From: Siphonodentalium dalli
Lineage: Eukaryota; Mollusca; Scaphopoda; Gadilida; Siphonodentaliidae
Direction: 5' to 3'
Assembly: GCA_032622095.1 (NCBI GenBank)
Contig: CP136063.1
Coordinates: 180,337,956-180,401,955, forward strand
Length of the DNA: 64,000 bases
Position numbers and translations under genes: made by a program. How positions within the stretch are numbered: position 1 is the first letter of the stretch; every line of letters begins with the position of its first letter. The notes under the pieces were generated by a model. That model saw only the letters and a list, made by a program, of their open reading frames with translations. It had not been told where the DNA came from and did no database searches. This document shows positions 1-11,088 of the stretch, in pieces.

Positions 1-130
1 TGAGAAAAACAATTCAACTCTTGGAAACTTCATTTGCATCCCACCCGGCTTTAGATGGAGATTGTCAACTGATACGCCAATTATAGTTAAACAGATTGCA
101 TTTCCAACTGATGACGATTTCCGTCTAACA
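1..130. repeat. Dispersed repeat fragment (TTCCAACTGATG family)
   Basis: The stretch contains the phrases ttggaaact, gtcaactgatacg and tttccaactgatgacgattt. The same phrases recur near 11.65, 21.9-22.2, 22.8-23.2, 39.9-40.6 and 41.5-41.75 kb, so this is an edge fragment of a dispersed non-coding repeat. No open frame of interest is visible. Confidence 0.5.
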
Positions 131-304
131 GTTTGACTAAAAGTATGTAAACTCGAACGTTGACAATCAAATGAGCCATATCCAATAAAGAAAATGTGCT
201 GTTGGTGCTATATGTATATGTTTTTTTTGTCGAACAATACATAATGTATATACAGTGTAAAGGGTGTTTTTACGCTTTGATCCATTAAAACTGACACTAC
301 AACG

Positions 305-528
305 CTTCGCCATAGTGGGATGTTTCGGAGGCTTCACCATAGTGGGATGTTTCGGAAGCTTCGCCATAGTGGGATCTTTCGGAGGCTTCGCCATAGTGGG
401 ATGTTTCGGAGGCTTCGCCATAGTGGGATGTTTCGGAGGCTTCGCCATAGTGGGATGTTTCGGAGGCTTCGCCATAGTGGGATGTTTCGGAGGCTTCGCC
501 ATAGTGGGATGTTTCGGAGGCTTCGCAC
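305..528. repeat. 27-bp minisatellite, about 8 units
   Basis: The phrase catagtggga recurs eight times at exact 27-bp spacing, with a few substitutions (for example gatctttcgg and cggaagc). Because 27 is divisible by 3, the array stays open in several frames on both strands, which explains the repetitive low-complexity ORFs here. No gene structure is attached to it. Confidence 0.9.
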
Positions 529-529
529 G

Positions 530-1219
530 GTTAGTTAAAATATTACCTCTTTTCGTAGGGTAGCTATCTTAGGTGACTTGCATTTGGAACAGTCTGGATT
601 GTCCCAACTACAAACCGTCTTTTGACACCGACATAATCTCCAAGCGATATCTGGAAGAGACATATTTATATTCCGAACCATTATTATAAGTCTTATTCAT
701 ATGGGTAACATATATACTCTGACAAGAAACGAAATATATTAGGCCTGTAAGTCTCCAGTACGCGAAAAAAAAACTCTTAGCTTCGAACACCCAAGTTCTC
801 AATATATTCTAAAGAGTAGCATCCTCCAAAAATCACATTTCACAAGAGAAAACAATTATCTCGGGAAATAGCATTCATATCTACCAATGCCGTTGCTTGA
901 TGCTCTTTTTTGTTGTACTGACATTTTTCTCTAATACATTATATAGTGTGTTACTATCGCCTGAATTTATAATAAATCAACACCAACTAAGAAATATTGA
1001 ACAGATAATCGAAAATAAATATTACAACAAATCAACGACCAGATAAGAAATATAAAACTGATATTGGAAAAATAAATAACTGATAATCAGTATAGAATAA
1101 TGTAGTTAGAAGTACATGTACAAGTACATGTTCTCTCTGTTTAACAGAATGTGATATTCTTTTCGTCTGTTTGGATAACCATATCAATTATCTCACTATG
1201 GAAATAACTTAAGAGAAAA
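530..1219. other. No gene recognised
   Basis: AT-rich sequence without a convincing coding frame, splice-bounded exon or inverted repeat. The next exon of the minus-strand receptor gene was looked for here and not recognised. Confidence 0.4.
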
Positions 1220-1225
1220 AAGCAC

Positions 1226-4215
1226 ATTCAAATATCTTGTTGGAACATAAATGGTTGCCAATATAAAGGTTTCAACAATTACAGTGATCCAGTTTTTATA
1301 CAATGGTTAACTGATATAGATATTGAATATCCTCAGGAAACTCACTGTTCTCCGGAGAACACTTTGCCGATACTTGGATTCTCACAAAAGCGCAAAATCC
1401 AACCCCTGTATCCAAATTGCAACAATCGATCTGGAGGACTTTAGGTATTTATGAGAGACTCTCTAATAGATGGTACACCATTCTTAAATTCTAAATTTGA
1501 CGACATCATTTGGATGAAACTAGATAAGTATTTTTTGGATTAGATAAGGATGTATACATATGCTTTGTATAGTATCCACCAGCCAATAGTAGTTATGCCA
1601 ACGCATTACCGATAGACATGTTAGACGCACTAGAGGATATTTCATTATATTCAGAAAGATAATTGGGCTGACCTTAATACTCGAATAGGTACAATGCAGG
1701 CTGAATTTATTGCATCCGATGTGGACGAAGTAAACTTTCTTCCATCATATGATAACTACCATGCGGACACAATTCAAAGTATCAGATATAGCTTTGACAA
1801 GGTGTGTAAGCATAAAACTTAATGACCATTTTATAGAGGCTGGCGTAAGACTCTTAAACGTACGCATAAGGGGACCACACTGAAAAAAAATTCATCGAAA
1901 GTTTTTCAAATTCGATAACTCCATCTACAGGTGATCACAATCGTGCCTGCAATATTAAAAAATATCCAGAAATAAATACGGGATGTAGGGTGTCAAACAT
2001 TTGATAGCTCCCATATATAGGTCACACAGAAGCTACATATGGGCATGCCAAAGGAAATTGTTGACGGACGCACGGACCCATGGCAATAGCTCAAACTGTA
2101 CTTGGTCAAATTGAGCTAAAAAGAAACAAAGCCCAAAATAAATGCCAAAATTACATATTGGTTCAATCTTTATTTTGCAAAATGAGGAAGTCAATTCACT
2201 ACAAAGCGCAACTACTCCACACACAACAAAGACCCTTAGTAAGGGGATCATTCTTTAAAGGATTGAAAGAATATCGCAAGACATGCAAAAAAGAGGCAAT
2301 ATGGAAAATAAATTCTTTATAATAAGAGATCTGAGAAACCCAAAGAATTTTGGAATCTTTTTGAATCACTGAAAAGTTCAAATAATGGCAATTGGGGATG
2401 TGCAATAACACAAACAACATGGTATAATTATTTATTTCAAGTCACCAAATGACGCCCTTCCAGGCGGAAACCATGACATTGACCAGATATGAAAAATACT
2501 GGAAAATCAAGTTATTTACATAATTAGACGTGAAAATATCAAACAAGGAAGTGGCAGATAATATACGGGATTAAAGAGAGATAAAGATTTGACTCAAGTC
2601 ATGAACGAAATTATTAAATATGTAAATTGAAATTAGTGAACTGCATAACAAAATGTTTAACAAAATATTGACAACTGGCAATTTTCCTGAACATTGGGGC
2701 AAATGGATGATTGTCCCTGTATATAAAAAGGGTGAGCGTGATAAACCAACCAATTATAGGGGATAACGATTGGGAGCTCCGAGTGTAAACTGTTCTTGGA
2801 AATTCTAAATAGTAGACTAGACAAGTTCCTGAATAAAAGGCAAATTATTAGCAGTGAACGAATATGTTTCTGTAAAGGGAAGATGTCCAGACCATATTTG
2901 TGCTAAACATCTAATTTACAACTATACTCAGGTTAAACAAGGCATATTTTAGTTGCTTCATTGACTTTAGCAAAGCTTTTGATGAAGTGAAAATATTACA
3001 ACAAATATTGGAGTTAGACAAGGTGGTAACCTGAGCCCAACACTATTCAAAATCTATCTATATAATCTTCCGCAGATCGTCTAAACAGACGATGCCCTGT
3101 TTCATTGAAAACTTTAATCTCAATTATTTAATGTATGCAGACGATGTTATTTTGCTGTCAGAAACTAAAAATGGTTTGCAAAGTTGTTTAGATGAACAAG
3201 AACACTATTGCAATTAATGGAAATGAGAAATAAATATGGGCAAAGCTAAGGTCTTAATATTTGAGAAAAGTGATGATTCCTCTCCGAAAATCCTAACCTA
3301 CAATGGATATCAACTTAAAACGTAAAATCATACTTTTAACGTGGAGTGGAATTTAACAGATCGGGTAAATTTACCCAGGCTAAACAATATATCTACAACA
3401 AAGGGTTAACAGCTTTTTCAAAGTCAAAACATATATCTAAGATCTGTACTCGGGAATCAAAAGCATGTTACATATACTAGAACACACCATTAAGCCAATT
3501 TTGTTGTACGTGTCAGCAATTTGGTCTACATTCACATATAAAAGACTACTAAAGGGGTCTGGCAAGTTTCTATATAATACATGTAAAGGTCAGGTAATAG
3601 AACAATTAAGTATAAAATTGTGCAAATACATCTTACAAGTCAGAACAAAATGCTTTACAATAGGATAATATACAGTTGGTATGAAATACGTCTGCTGAAT
3701 TACCTGGATTAAACCCAAAGAGGAAATAAAAACATCAGTAGACGGCGGTCTCAAACGTAAAATAAATTCCCAAATGGAGGAAAGAACTGCAAGATGACAT
3801 ACCAAGTAAAACATATGGTAACAAAATGAGAACGTACAGATTATTTAAAAATGACATTAAGCCAGAACCATATCTCGCAAAGCCCCACATAAGGAAACTG
3901 ACCTGATGAAAACATTTCGAATAAGTGCTCATAATCTAGAAATTGAAAGAGGTAGGTATATATAACTAGATGAAGACAAAAGAACAGGTAAGCTTTGTAA
4001 TATCGACGTTGAGTCAGAAATAGACTTTTAGTTAGAATGCTCAACCATTGAGCCTGCATTGAGAGAATTTGTTTGGCGAAAAATGGAAATAGCTTCAATG
4101 AATTTGAGTCAGTTTGCCAAACTTGCATGGCTGATGACAGTAGATGATGAAGATATATTACTGACACTGAAAGAATTCATTTATAATTTACACACTTCGA
4201 GACCAACAATACTTG
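1226..4215 (+). pseudogene. Decayed LINE retrotransposon ORF2 (EN-RT)
   Basis: Fragments of an APE-type endonuclease and a reverse transcriptase lie in the correct order but in changing frames with many stops. Near 1238-1365 the frame reads WNING... and PQETHC, the usual start of a LINE endonuclease. Near 1670-1800 a fragment reads LNTRIG, which matches the endonuclease DFN region. Near 2650-2760 the RT reads KWMIVPVYKKG followed by NYRG. Near 3005-3060 it reads GVRQGGNLSPTLF and near 3130-3200 MYADDVILLSE, the catalytic YADD box. A final piece ending near 4210 resembles the tail of such ORFs. The element is dead: it has dozens of stops and an unrelated repeat inserted near 1.87-2.05 kb. It belongs to the CR1/Jockey-like group in a broad sense; a clade cannot be fixed by eye. 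It lies downstream of the last recognised exon of the receptor gene and may be in its next intron. Confidence 0.85.
1866..2046. repeat. Insertion of a dispersed repeat inside the decayed LINE
   Basis: The phrases tagctcccat.tataggtcac, acaggtgatcac, cctgcaatattaaa and gggatgtagggtgt match the units of the tandem array at 27.6-28.5 kb (tagctcccatctagaggtgatcc, cctgtaaatttaaa, atgcggggtgcatg). LINE coding fragments lie on both sides, so this is probably a later insertion. Confidence 0.55.
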
Positions 4216-4905
4216 AATGAACATGCATTTTTACATCTATATATAATTTTCATTTCCTGTCAACTGCTATCAATGTACTTCCCGAACAGTAACATTACAC
4301 TCAAACGATTTAAGCACCAGATATAGATAACATGTATTTGAATGATTGATTGTTTTTCTGAGGTACCTCAGCAACTCTTCATCATTTGTTAATTCAGTTC
4401 ACAGCCTGGGGGACACCATCAGCCTGCCCTGCATAATATACTTATTAGCATTCTTGACTGACTTCCACATAGCTATAATTCGGCTCCATTATGCATTATT
4501 ATCATACTGATCGTAGGACCTTTTACTCATTTATATTAGTCATATTGTATAAGCAACTATAATTGATTTATTAGTCAATTACGGTCACTTACACTCAAAC
4601 TCACACTCTCTTTAAACATCTCAGTATTTTAAATGTTATAGAGGGCAGTATTAGGACTAATTTTCATACTATTATCCCTCGCTAATGAACATAATCATAA
4701 TTATCTCTTTATTTCCTTTATGCTACATACTTGAGAGTAATTATTCTGTATGAAGAGGTGGCTTGACTGACCAATACAAAAATGTATTCGTTTGTCTTCT
4801 GGTTGATGAGAAAAAAACTTGATTTTATTGTTTTCTACATTTCAGAAGTTAACATTACTGAGTCGTGTGATGGGACATTTTCAAGTTTTGATATAAATTC
4901 TATAC
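4216..4905. other. Non-coding sequence, probably LINE 3' flank and intron
   Basis: AT-rich sequence after the decayed LINE. The phrase cacagcctgggggacaccatcagcctg may belong to the LINE 3' region. No continuation of the HormR domain with an acceptor site was recognised on the minus strand. Confidence 0.35.
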
Positions 4906-5013
4906 CTTCAGAATCTGGACATGTTTGAATATCCATGGTACCGCCTGCTGTAGCCTGCCAACTGATTCCTTCCGAAACATCAGCACCACAGCCAACTTTT
5001 CCGTCGCTATTTC
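4906..5013 (-). CDS. Receptor gene exon 5: first half of a HormR domain
   Basis: This exon of 108 nt is bounded on the minus strand by an acceptor (ACGCCCCAG before GAAAT) and a donor (GAAG followed by GTATAG). It begins and ends in phase 1, as do exons 3 and 4, so it joins exon 4 in frame (residues about 445-481). It reads VGCGAD, SEGISWQATAGG and QTCPDSEG. The spacing Cys, SW, T..G, CP is the first half of the hormone-receptor (HormR/HRM) domain that precedes the GAIN domain in adhesion GPCRs and the membrane part of family B receptors. The second half, with further Cys and Trp, should be in the next exon, which was not found in the remaining 4.9 kb. The exon call rests on splice sites, phase and motif; the HormR name is an inference from half a domain. 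Confidence 0.68.
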
Positions 5014-5266
5014 CTGGGGCGTTCAAGTGAAGATAACTTTTAACAGAAGTGTACTACAGTTTATATATAGTTCAAATGTGTCATCCCGGAATTAGGGAAA
5101 TACGCACATAATAATCGACCTACAATGTGATAATTTGATTCTTGAGTAAGCAGAATACGGACTCTCATCCGTTATTTCGTTTTTTATGGCGCGGGCCATA
5201 AGGCATAAACACGCCTTAAAGAGCGTACACATCAACAGTCGTGAGTTGGTTTATTTGTGTCATTGT

Positions 5267-5418
5267 CCGCACATAATCTGCTTACAATCGCCTCATGGTG
5301 AGTCGATATAATGTGACTAAAATGTTCTCATTTTCAGCACATTATCGACTCATAAGGAAGCGATGCTAAGCAGATTATTTACCTAAATCAGTTTATATTA
5401 TAAGCAGATAATGTGCGG
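5267..5418. mobile_element. 152-bp inverted-repeat element (MITE)
   Basis: The ends are inverted copies of CCGCACATAATCTGCTTA, differing at one position (TAAGCAGATAATGTGCGG at the right end). An internal inverted pair (gagtcgatataatgtg and cacattatcgactc) extends the fold. No clear target duplication is visible. A partial relative of the same end (cgcacataataatcgac) lies near 5104. Confidence 0.7.
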
Positions 5419-7127
5419 TTTTTCGAAACAACAGGCTGATCTAGTTGACTCCTGCTTACTAAACATAAATTCACATAAGAACACACTCTCTTCAAGCTGA
5501 AGTTGTCACAGTGTTAGGTTTAACCAAACCACTCCAATATGGACTCAGAGAACAAGTTGGGCAAATTTTAAAATAGAAAACAATGCCACAAACTTACAGG
5601 AGTGGTTTAAAACAAATGTATGGGAATTACAAAAATTACAATAAGTAAATAACACTTTACCTGTGATAGAAATTAGAAACATGTAATAGTTTCTTCCCAA
5701 CTGAAATCTGACTTTGTGCACGCACCGTAGGGGTTGTAGTTGAGCAATGTCGATAAATAAAAGTAAATTCTGATTTGGGAGATTTCTACCATGCAAGAAT
5801 GTTTTGTTGAGAGACCCATACATTACACCACAGAACATGACTTTATTCTCGCGTTTTTGAAGTGATTGTTTGAATGTTAAAATGACACAACCAGGTACCA
5901 CACAGATGTGTGACTATCAATGTATCCAGTTTCTAGAATCCATTGTGCATTCATTTTATAATCTCTTGATTGAACCGACATGGCTCATTCAAACATCCAC
6001 ATTTTTTTCTACGTAATTTGGAGCGGCTGATACGAAATGTCGACAAATAAACGAACTATTTAATTACAGGCTTCATATGTTCTGAAAAACACTTGCGAAA
6101 GTCACAGCCATTTTTCACCAGTTTTCAACTTTTCGCCAGAAGTCAGACAAACGCTCTTTATTGGTATCATACCGTCCCATGTCGTGCAAATGGCTGTTGT
6201 GCGTTTGGGACCCAAACACCATATTCACAGTTGTATTTTTCATTACTTCAATGCGTCTTTTTGGACTATACATATACAATGCTCGCAGAAAGGTAGTTCA
6301 TATATTTATCGACCTATTTCGATACAGAGACAAATTCAAAAGCGAATAATATGTGTATTTTGGAACGCAAACCGCCAAGTGGCTTTAACCATAGAAATCG
6401 GATATATATCCGATTCCTATGGCTTTAACCGTGATTGGTATTTAGACCAGGATGACTATGTTAAAATGTATGCATCGGGTGGTTGGGTGAACCTGGCCCA
6501 CTGTATAAACAAGTTCCTACGGCCAGTGCAAACCCAGCTGTTTACTTTCTGGTGAGGTTGTGACAACACATACCTTCACTTTGGAAAACTGGAATTAAAG
6601 AAGTTTTGGGGGAATAAATTGGACATTTCTCAACAAAACATTTCTCATGGAGTTCTCCTGAATCCAGATATACTTTCTTTTATGGAAAATATCTGACTGA
6701 TGTCTGTACGTGTGCACAAACTTAGATTTTTGTTGGTAAGTAAATGGTATCTATTTTAAAAACCGGCTACCAGTGTAGTGGTATTTACTACATATATGAT
6801 ACATTGCTAGTTGTTTTCTGTGACTTTTGTGACGTTTTTCATACTTTCTACCAGTTTAAAATTTGGCAAACATATCCCGGGAGCCGATGCCATATTGGAG
6901 TGGTTTGGTTCAAACTTAATGTGGGATTTAGCCGAAGGTATGCAAAGGTCGTTTCAGTTACTTCTAGCTAATCTGCGTAGGCGCTGTCGGATGGACTATA
7001 TTGCGCTACTACATGTATAAATCGCATATATGCCGAATAATTTTATCTGATGCGGCAAATTTCCAATTGAATATGGACAGCTTATAGTTCCTCTGAATAA
7101 TGCAGAATTAGCTATAACGGATACAGT
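5419..7127. other. Intron sequence, no gene recognised
   Basis: Part of intron 4 of the receptor gene. Short open frames occur on both strands but none shows a known domain or a paired set of splice sites. Confidence 0.4.
6389..6422. repeat. 34-bp near-perfect palindrome
   Basis: The sequence from ccatagaaatcgg to ccgattcctatgg folds back on itself around tatata. It is flanked by the direct repeat ggctttaacc (6381-6390 and 6421-6430), so it may be a very short hairpin insertion with a 10-bp duplication, or a local duplication. Confidence 0.5.
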
Positions 7128-7899
7128 GGCCGGATTCGTCATCCCAGGTTTAAACCTAGTCTACGTAAACATATAGGTTTAAACCGACGTTTGACAGCTA
7201 AACCCGTTGTTTAAACCCGAGACCGCAGACCTGTCTAAGTAACGCATTCGTAATCTCTGGTTTACACCTGGTCCAGCCAGGCCAGCGGTTTAGCAGTTGT
7301 GTCTCTGTATCGCCGAAATAATTAATCGGACTTTCTTAATGCGGTTTTATTGATCGCGAAAATCTATAATTAGGACAGCGAACATATTTTGATTGGAAAT
7401 TTTTAAGCGAGAAGCACTCACACCTATAAAGTGTGTGGGGATAAGATTTTATCAATTTCGATATGTTTTTTTGCATTTTATAAGCTAAACCGGCAACTAA
7501 ACCATATAATTCCAGCTAAACCAGTTTTACCGAGGCTAAACCTGAGATGACGAATCCGTCTTTTCTCGATCGCGGTTTAGAATTGTCAAACAATCAGATC
7601 AAATGGTGGAGCTGTAAATAACCTCGAGTGAGAGCGTGTCTAAGTGACGATTGCCGACTGATGTTATCATGTCACAGTTGATTCATTCGCACGCGAGCTT
7701 TGCTCAGATATGGACATGTTCCTTCAATATGATTTTTACAACTATCTTGTGGCTTTTTGTTTTGGCTTGTGGCAATCACAAATACTGCCGTGTTCTACGA
7801 ATTCACTTGAAGGGTTCAACGTTTAATTTTGACACAAAAACGATGCTACTGCATGACCTGATATGCTATGAATGTTTGCAATCGTAAAATAATATTGCC

Positions 7900-8110
7900 A
7901 TATGGGTCAAATTTATTTTGATGTAGATCATACCACAAAACTCTACTCTGGCTACGCCCATAAATTCCCATAATATTCCACCAGTTCAAAACCTGGAAAC
8001 CTTTTTATTTTCTGCATGACGGGAAATTTATGACATTGATAAAAAGCAACGCATGTAATATATTTCTTTATTAAAAGCTGTCCCTATGCATGGTTGCCTA
8101 CTTGCCACAT
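7900..8110. repeat. Relative of the 49-kb palindromic element
   Basis: The phrases gatcatacca...ctctactctggctacgcccat, ttccaccagttcaaaacctgg and atatatttcttta match the left arm of the inverted-repeat element at 49073-49594. Only one arm is recognisable here. Confidence 0.55.
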
Positions 8111-8276
8111 TTTGATCATTTGACCATCGTAATTAAAAAAAAAAAAAAATTTATAACAAACAAAAATTAATTTGAACTTAAATTTTGTTTCTTGTCAGAT
8201 TCATTTTTTTTTTAATTAAATTTTTCTTATTTTTAAATCAAAATTTTGAAAACCTTACGCCGTTATGCCATCCGAC

Positions 8277-8400
8277 TGGTTGCCCCGAGTCACCACATCT
8301 AATTTGGTTGAAATCGACCCAGGTGTCTGGGAGAAACGTTGCGAACAGATAGATAGACAGCTCCTATACCCTTTAATATATACAAATATACATGTGAATA
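8277..8400 (-). repeat. Helentron/pearl-like terminal fragment
   Basis: The phrase ggttgaaatcgacccaggtgtctgggagaaacg followed by gaacagatagatagacag is the inverted counterpart of the sequence at 24190-24300. A conserved block ending in a tetranucleotide GACA/GTCT run followed by an AT-rich stretch is typical of pearl/Helentron-like elements of molluscs. Family assignment is inference. Confidence 0.35.
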
Positions 8401-8787
8401 CACTTTGCGGGTAAAGCATCTTGCAGAAAATCTATCACAAACAAAGTGTTGAACAGCGCGTGAAACTCGTGTTGAGAGACATGCCCTTTGTCAGAATGAT
8501 TTAAACCCATAATGAGATCGGATTAATGGTCCATGAGCGATACTTGTTTCTCAATGAATAAATGCAATGAGCGTGCACGCGTTGGCGATAATTTATGGCG
8601 TGTCGATAACCATTATATCGGCTTGTTTTCTTGGTCCGATTGGTAAGAGGGTAGTTTGACTGCATGCTCATATCAACGAATCGAGTTGTAAATTAGCTGG
8701 CAAATGAACGACAAAAACGACCCCTTAGACCCGGTTTGGCTGGACCGCCAATATAGGGTTAAACCAGGTTTAAACTCGGAGGTTTAA

Positions 8788-8962
8788 CCCTTTCCGTGCC
8801 AAGTCCGTTTTTTGTATCAACCCATATTTCCTTGTGATACATTGTTGGAAAGAGCTCTAATAGCTCTTTCCATCAATGTATCACATTATTATAATGAATA
8901 AATTTGAAAAATGATCAAGGAAATATGGGTTGATACAAAAATCGGACTTGGCACTGAAAGGG
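8788..8962. mobile_element. 175-bp hairpin MITE flanked by TTAA (CCCTTTC family)
   Basis: The arms are long inverted copies: CCCTTTCCGTGCCAAGTCCG at the left and CGGACTTGGCACTGAAAGGG at the right, differing by one base, and the fold continues inwards through tgtatcaacccatatttcc. TTAA lies directly outside both ends (8784-8787 and 8963-8966). A TTAA target duplication is the hallmark of piggyBac transposition. It sits inside the right end of the larger element at 7128-8988. Confidence 0.85.
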
Positions 8963-9093
8963 TTAAACCGGAGATGACGAATCCGGCCAGAAAGTTGTTA
9001 ATAAAACATATTTACGTGATGGTAGTGGTCAGACCGGCATATCCAGGGGAAAGAACTCTATCTTGCAGCTTGTAAACTAATACTTATACAAAC

Positions 9094-9456
9094 CTTTATT
9101 CACGATATGGAAACAGTTCCGTTCCCAATAGGGACCATATATATAGTGTTCACTGGCTCTGCAGGTATAAACTCCGCTCTCCTCTGATTTGACGACCAAA
9201 CGTGTACCAAACGGCAACAAATAAGTGATTGTGAACTGCCCGCTAGTGGAGTTCAATTTCTGGCCATCTTTCCACCACGTATACGTAAAATCTTCCTTAA
9301 GGTCTTCGTGCAAGGCGTAACATTGAAACATCGCCTCCGCGCCCTTCTTTGTGGAGCTGACGTTGGGTTTTATATTGATGCTCTGAGGTGTAACTTTAAC
9401 GTACATGTATGATGTCGCTTTTCGGCCATAATCAGACACTTCACATGAATAGTTTC
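9094..9456 (-). CDS. Receptor gene exon 4: end of Ig domain 1 and all of Ig domain 2
   Basis: This exon of 363 nt has an acceptor (branch-like TACTCAC, then a T-rich tract ending TTTTAAAG) and a donor (AAAG followed by GTTTGT). It is phase 1 at both ends. Its first residues, GNYSCEVSD (residues about 324-332), supply the missing second Cys strand of the Ig domain begun in exon 3. The rest is a full Ig domain: first Cys in MFQCY (about residue 369), Trp pair in YTWWKDG (about 384-385) and second Cys in SGVYTC (about 422). An extra Cys follows in ERNCF (about 438). NSTS and NVSS are potential N-glycosylation sites. The matching phase and the way the split Ig domain is completed make the junction with exon 3 firm. 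Confidence 0.88.
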
Positions 9457-10854
9457 CTTTAAAATAGGAACAACCGTGAGTATTAGAATATAGTTTTCTT
9501 CGCGTTTTCTGATTTTACGTATTCACCGTGGCGAATCACGTGGTTTCGATGTTGGTTAGTACCACGCATTCAAGATATGCAAACGCACAGAAACATAATG
9601 TATGAGGAACTGACACAAAACATAGCACTTTGATTGTTACGAGCATTTAAAAAAAAAGTTCATACCTTATCGAAATACGCGATAGTTTTCTATAACATTC
9701 TGACCAAATTTGTCAGTCGAAGCTTCGTGAATACACCAGTCCATACATGTACATACCTAGGAGAATCCTCCGACTGACAATTTTTCCGACACCGTCAATG
9801 AGTGTTTAGCATAGGAAAGGTTAATCATATACATTTATAACATGCAGTTAGAACAATTTGCCTACTTGTTTCACACAATAACCGATTGAATTTAGTTGGG
9901 TTAATATATGAGATTTAATTTAGTTTTATTTAAAAAAAATACTCCTTCTAATTTGACACATTAATTAACCGCCGTTTGCCTTTGAACAACACGTATAATT
10001 ACTCAAAGATGTTCAGTTGAATATAAATGAAAATCAGCGTCATATCAGTGGAGTCATGTCCTTTAACTCACATATCCCTGGGGAAAATGAGCAGATATAC
10101 CAATATATACTATAACAGTCACTGTTATATATAGTAAATATTGGTATATCTGGTAGTTATCCCCAGGGCCTGTGCTTTAACATGTTTTTGGCCATAACGA
10201 CCGTAGAGACTACGAGTTGTTTGTGAACCAAAACGCCAGAGGACGACCGAAAATAAATGGGTGTTCTGTAAGTTGCACAAAGTGAGTGTCACCTACTGAT
10301 AACATTTGTGAGACCTAATGTTCTAGTTTGCAAATCACTATTCAGCCTGACAGGAAGACCATTTATTCCCTGATAGTATACCACCATTTCCTAATAACTG
10401 CGCTCAGAACGCGTCGCTGTGCCCAGCTAATCATGAGCAAATTACCAGAAAAACTCAGCTCAGAAAGGGTGCTTAGGGGCAAAAATTGGTACTGAACCAG
10501 TTAACCATTGCTATACTAAATATTCATTGACGAGTAGTTCCCTTTGGAAATGTTTCACCATCAATGAATTTGAATTATTCTGCTTTTGTATGTATCTGTT
10601 TTTCAGTCTGCTTTTATTACCTGAACACCCCTCCAAAATGAATAATATAACATTTCGATGTAAACTTCTAAAACTGATGGGATAATCCATTTATTATAGA
10701 AGGGGTTAAATATCCAGCTACATATGTATGAGAAAGTGAATTTTATGTGGGGTGAGAATTTGGTCACCTCCGCGCCACCTTGACATGTGTTCTGATTGGT
10801 CTTTATTGGTGTGTTTTGATTGGTCCTTATTGGTGTGTTCTGATTTGTCCTTAC
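9457..10854. other. Intron 3 of the receptor gene
   Basis: About 1.4 kb between exons 3 and 4. It contains the short hairpin at 10076-10168 and otherwise unremarkable AT-rich sequence. No further Ig exon was seen, and none is needed because the two halves of Ig domain 1 join directly. Confidence 0.6.
10076..10168. repeat. 93-bp hairpin (MITE-like)
   Basis: The ends CCCTGGGG and CCCCAGGG begin a nearly continuous inverted repeat: agatataccaatat is mirrored by atattggtatatct, and tatatagt is mirrored around aacagtcactgtt. No target duplication is obvious. Confidence 0.7.
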
Positions 10855-11088
10855 CGGTGTGCCATGGTCTGGTCTTGTAAGTCACCATCTGAAAAGTAAC
10901 TTTGTCTGCACCAGCTCTCTCATTAAAAAGAACCGTTTCCCCAGTCAATGCCTCATCTAATGCCGTCCCGTTGAGATACCATTGGACTTTCACGTTGTGT
11001 GCTCGTGTCCCCCACACCTGACATGTTCGATTCATCATCCGATTGGTGTGAACTCTGGAGTGCGGCCACGATTGGTGAACACATAACC
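10855..11088 (-). CDS. Receptor gene exon 3: start of Ig domain 1
   Basis: This exon of 234 nt lies between a strong acceptor (TATTTCATCTCTCCTCGCAG) and a strong donor (ACCG followed by GTAAGG), phase 1 at both ends. It starts by completing a Gly codon and reads LCVHQSW, so the last Cys of the upstream Cys-rich module is encoded here (residues about 246-250). It then opens an Ig domain: NRTCQVW (Cys about residue 268) and VKVQWYLNG (Trp about 282). The second Ig Cys is in exon 4 (NYSC). NRT and NGT are potential N-glycosylation sites. The reading frame runs on past the donor into a repetitive stretch (SEHTNKDQ-like repeats) that is intronic. The split of an Ig domain by a phase-1 intron is common in animal receptors. 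Confidence 0.83.

Larger units (their letters stand above)
7128..8988. mobile_element. TIR element (GGCCGGATTCGTCATC ends), 1.86 kb with internal end
   Basis: The left end reads GGCCGGATTCGTCATC and continues to ggtttaaacct; the right end at 8988 is its inverted copy. A third copy of the end (gagatgacgaatccg) closes at 7558, so either a 0.43-kb element (7128-7558) lies beside a fragment, or one copy is nested in another. The interior holds no transposase frame. A TTAA-flanked hairpin element is inserted near the right end (8788-8962). Confidence 0.6.

Noticed and set aside
305-528. CRISPR-like regular repeat
   Set aside because: The units are contiguous at 27 bp with no unique spacers, and the window is eukaryotic.
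1-1200. Remaining exons of the receptor (second half of HormR, GAIN, 7TM)
   Set aside because: No minus-strand acceptor followed by a phase-1 frame with suitable Cys or hydrophobic segments was recognised.
4835-4860. Plus-strand acceptor-like site (ttttctacatttcag)
   Set aside because: No coding frame follows on the plus strand, and the overlapping minus-strand exon model explains the region.
9094-11088. Two separate Ig-like genes
   Set aside because: The exons complement one another: the first lacks the second Ig Cys, the second begins with it, and the phases match, so they are one gene.
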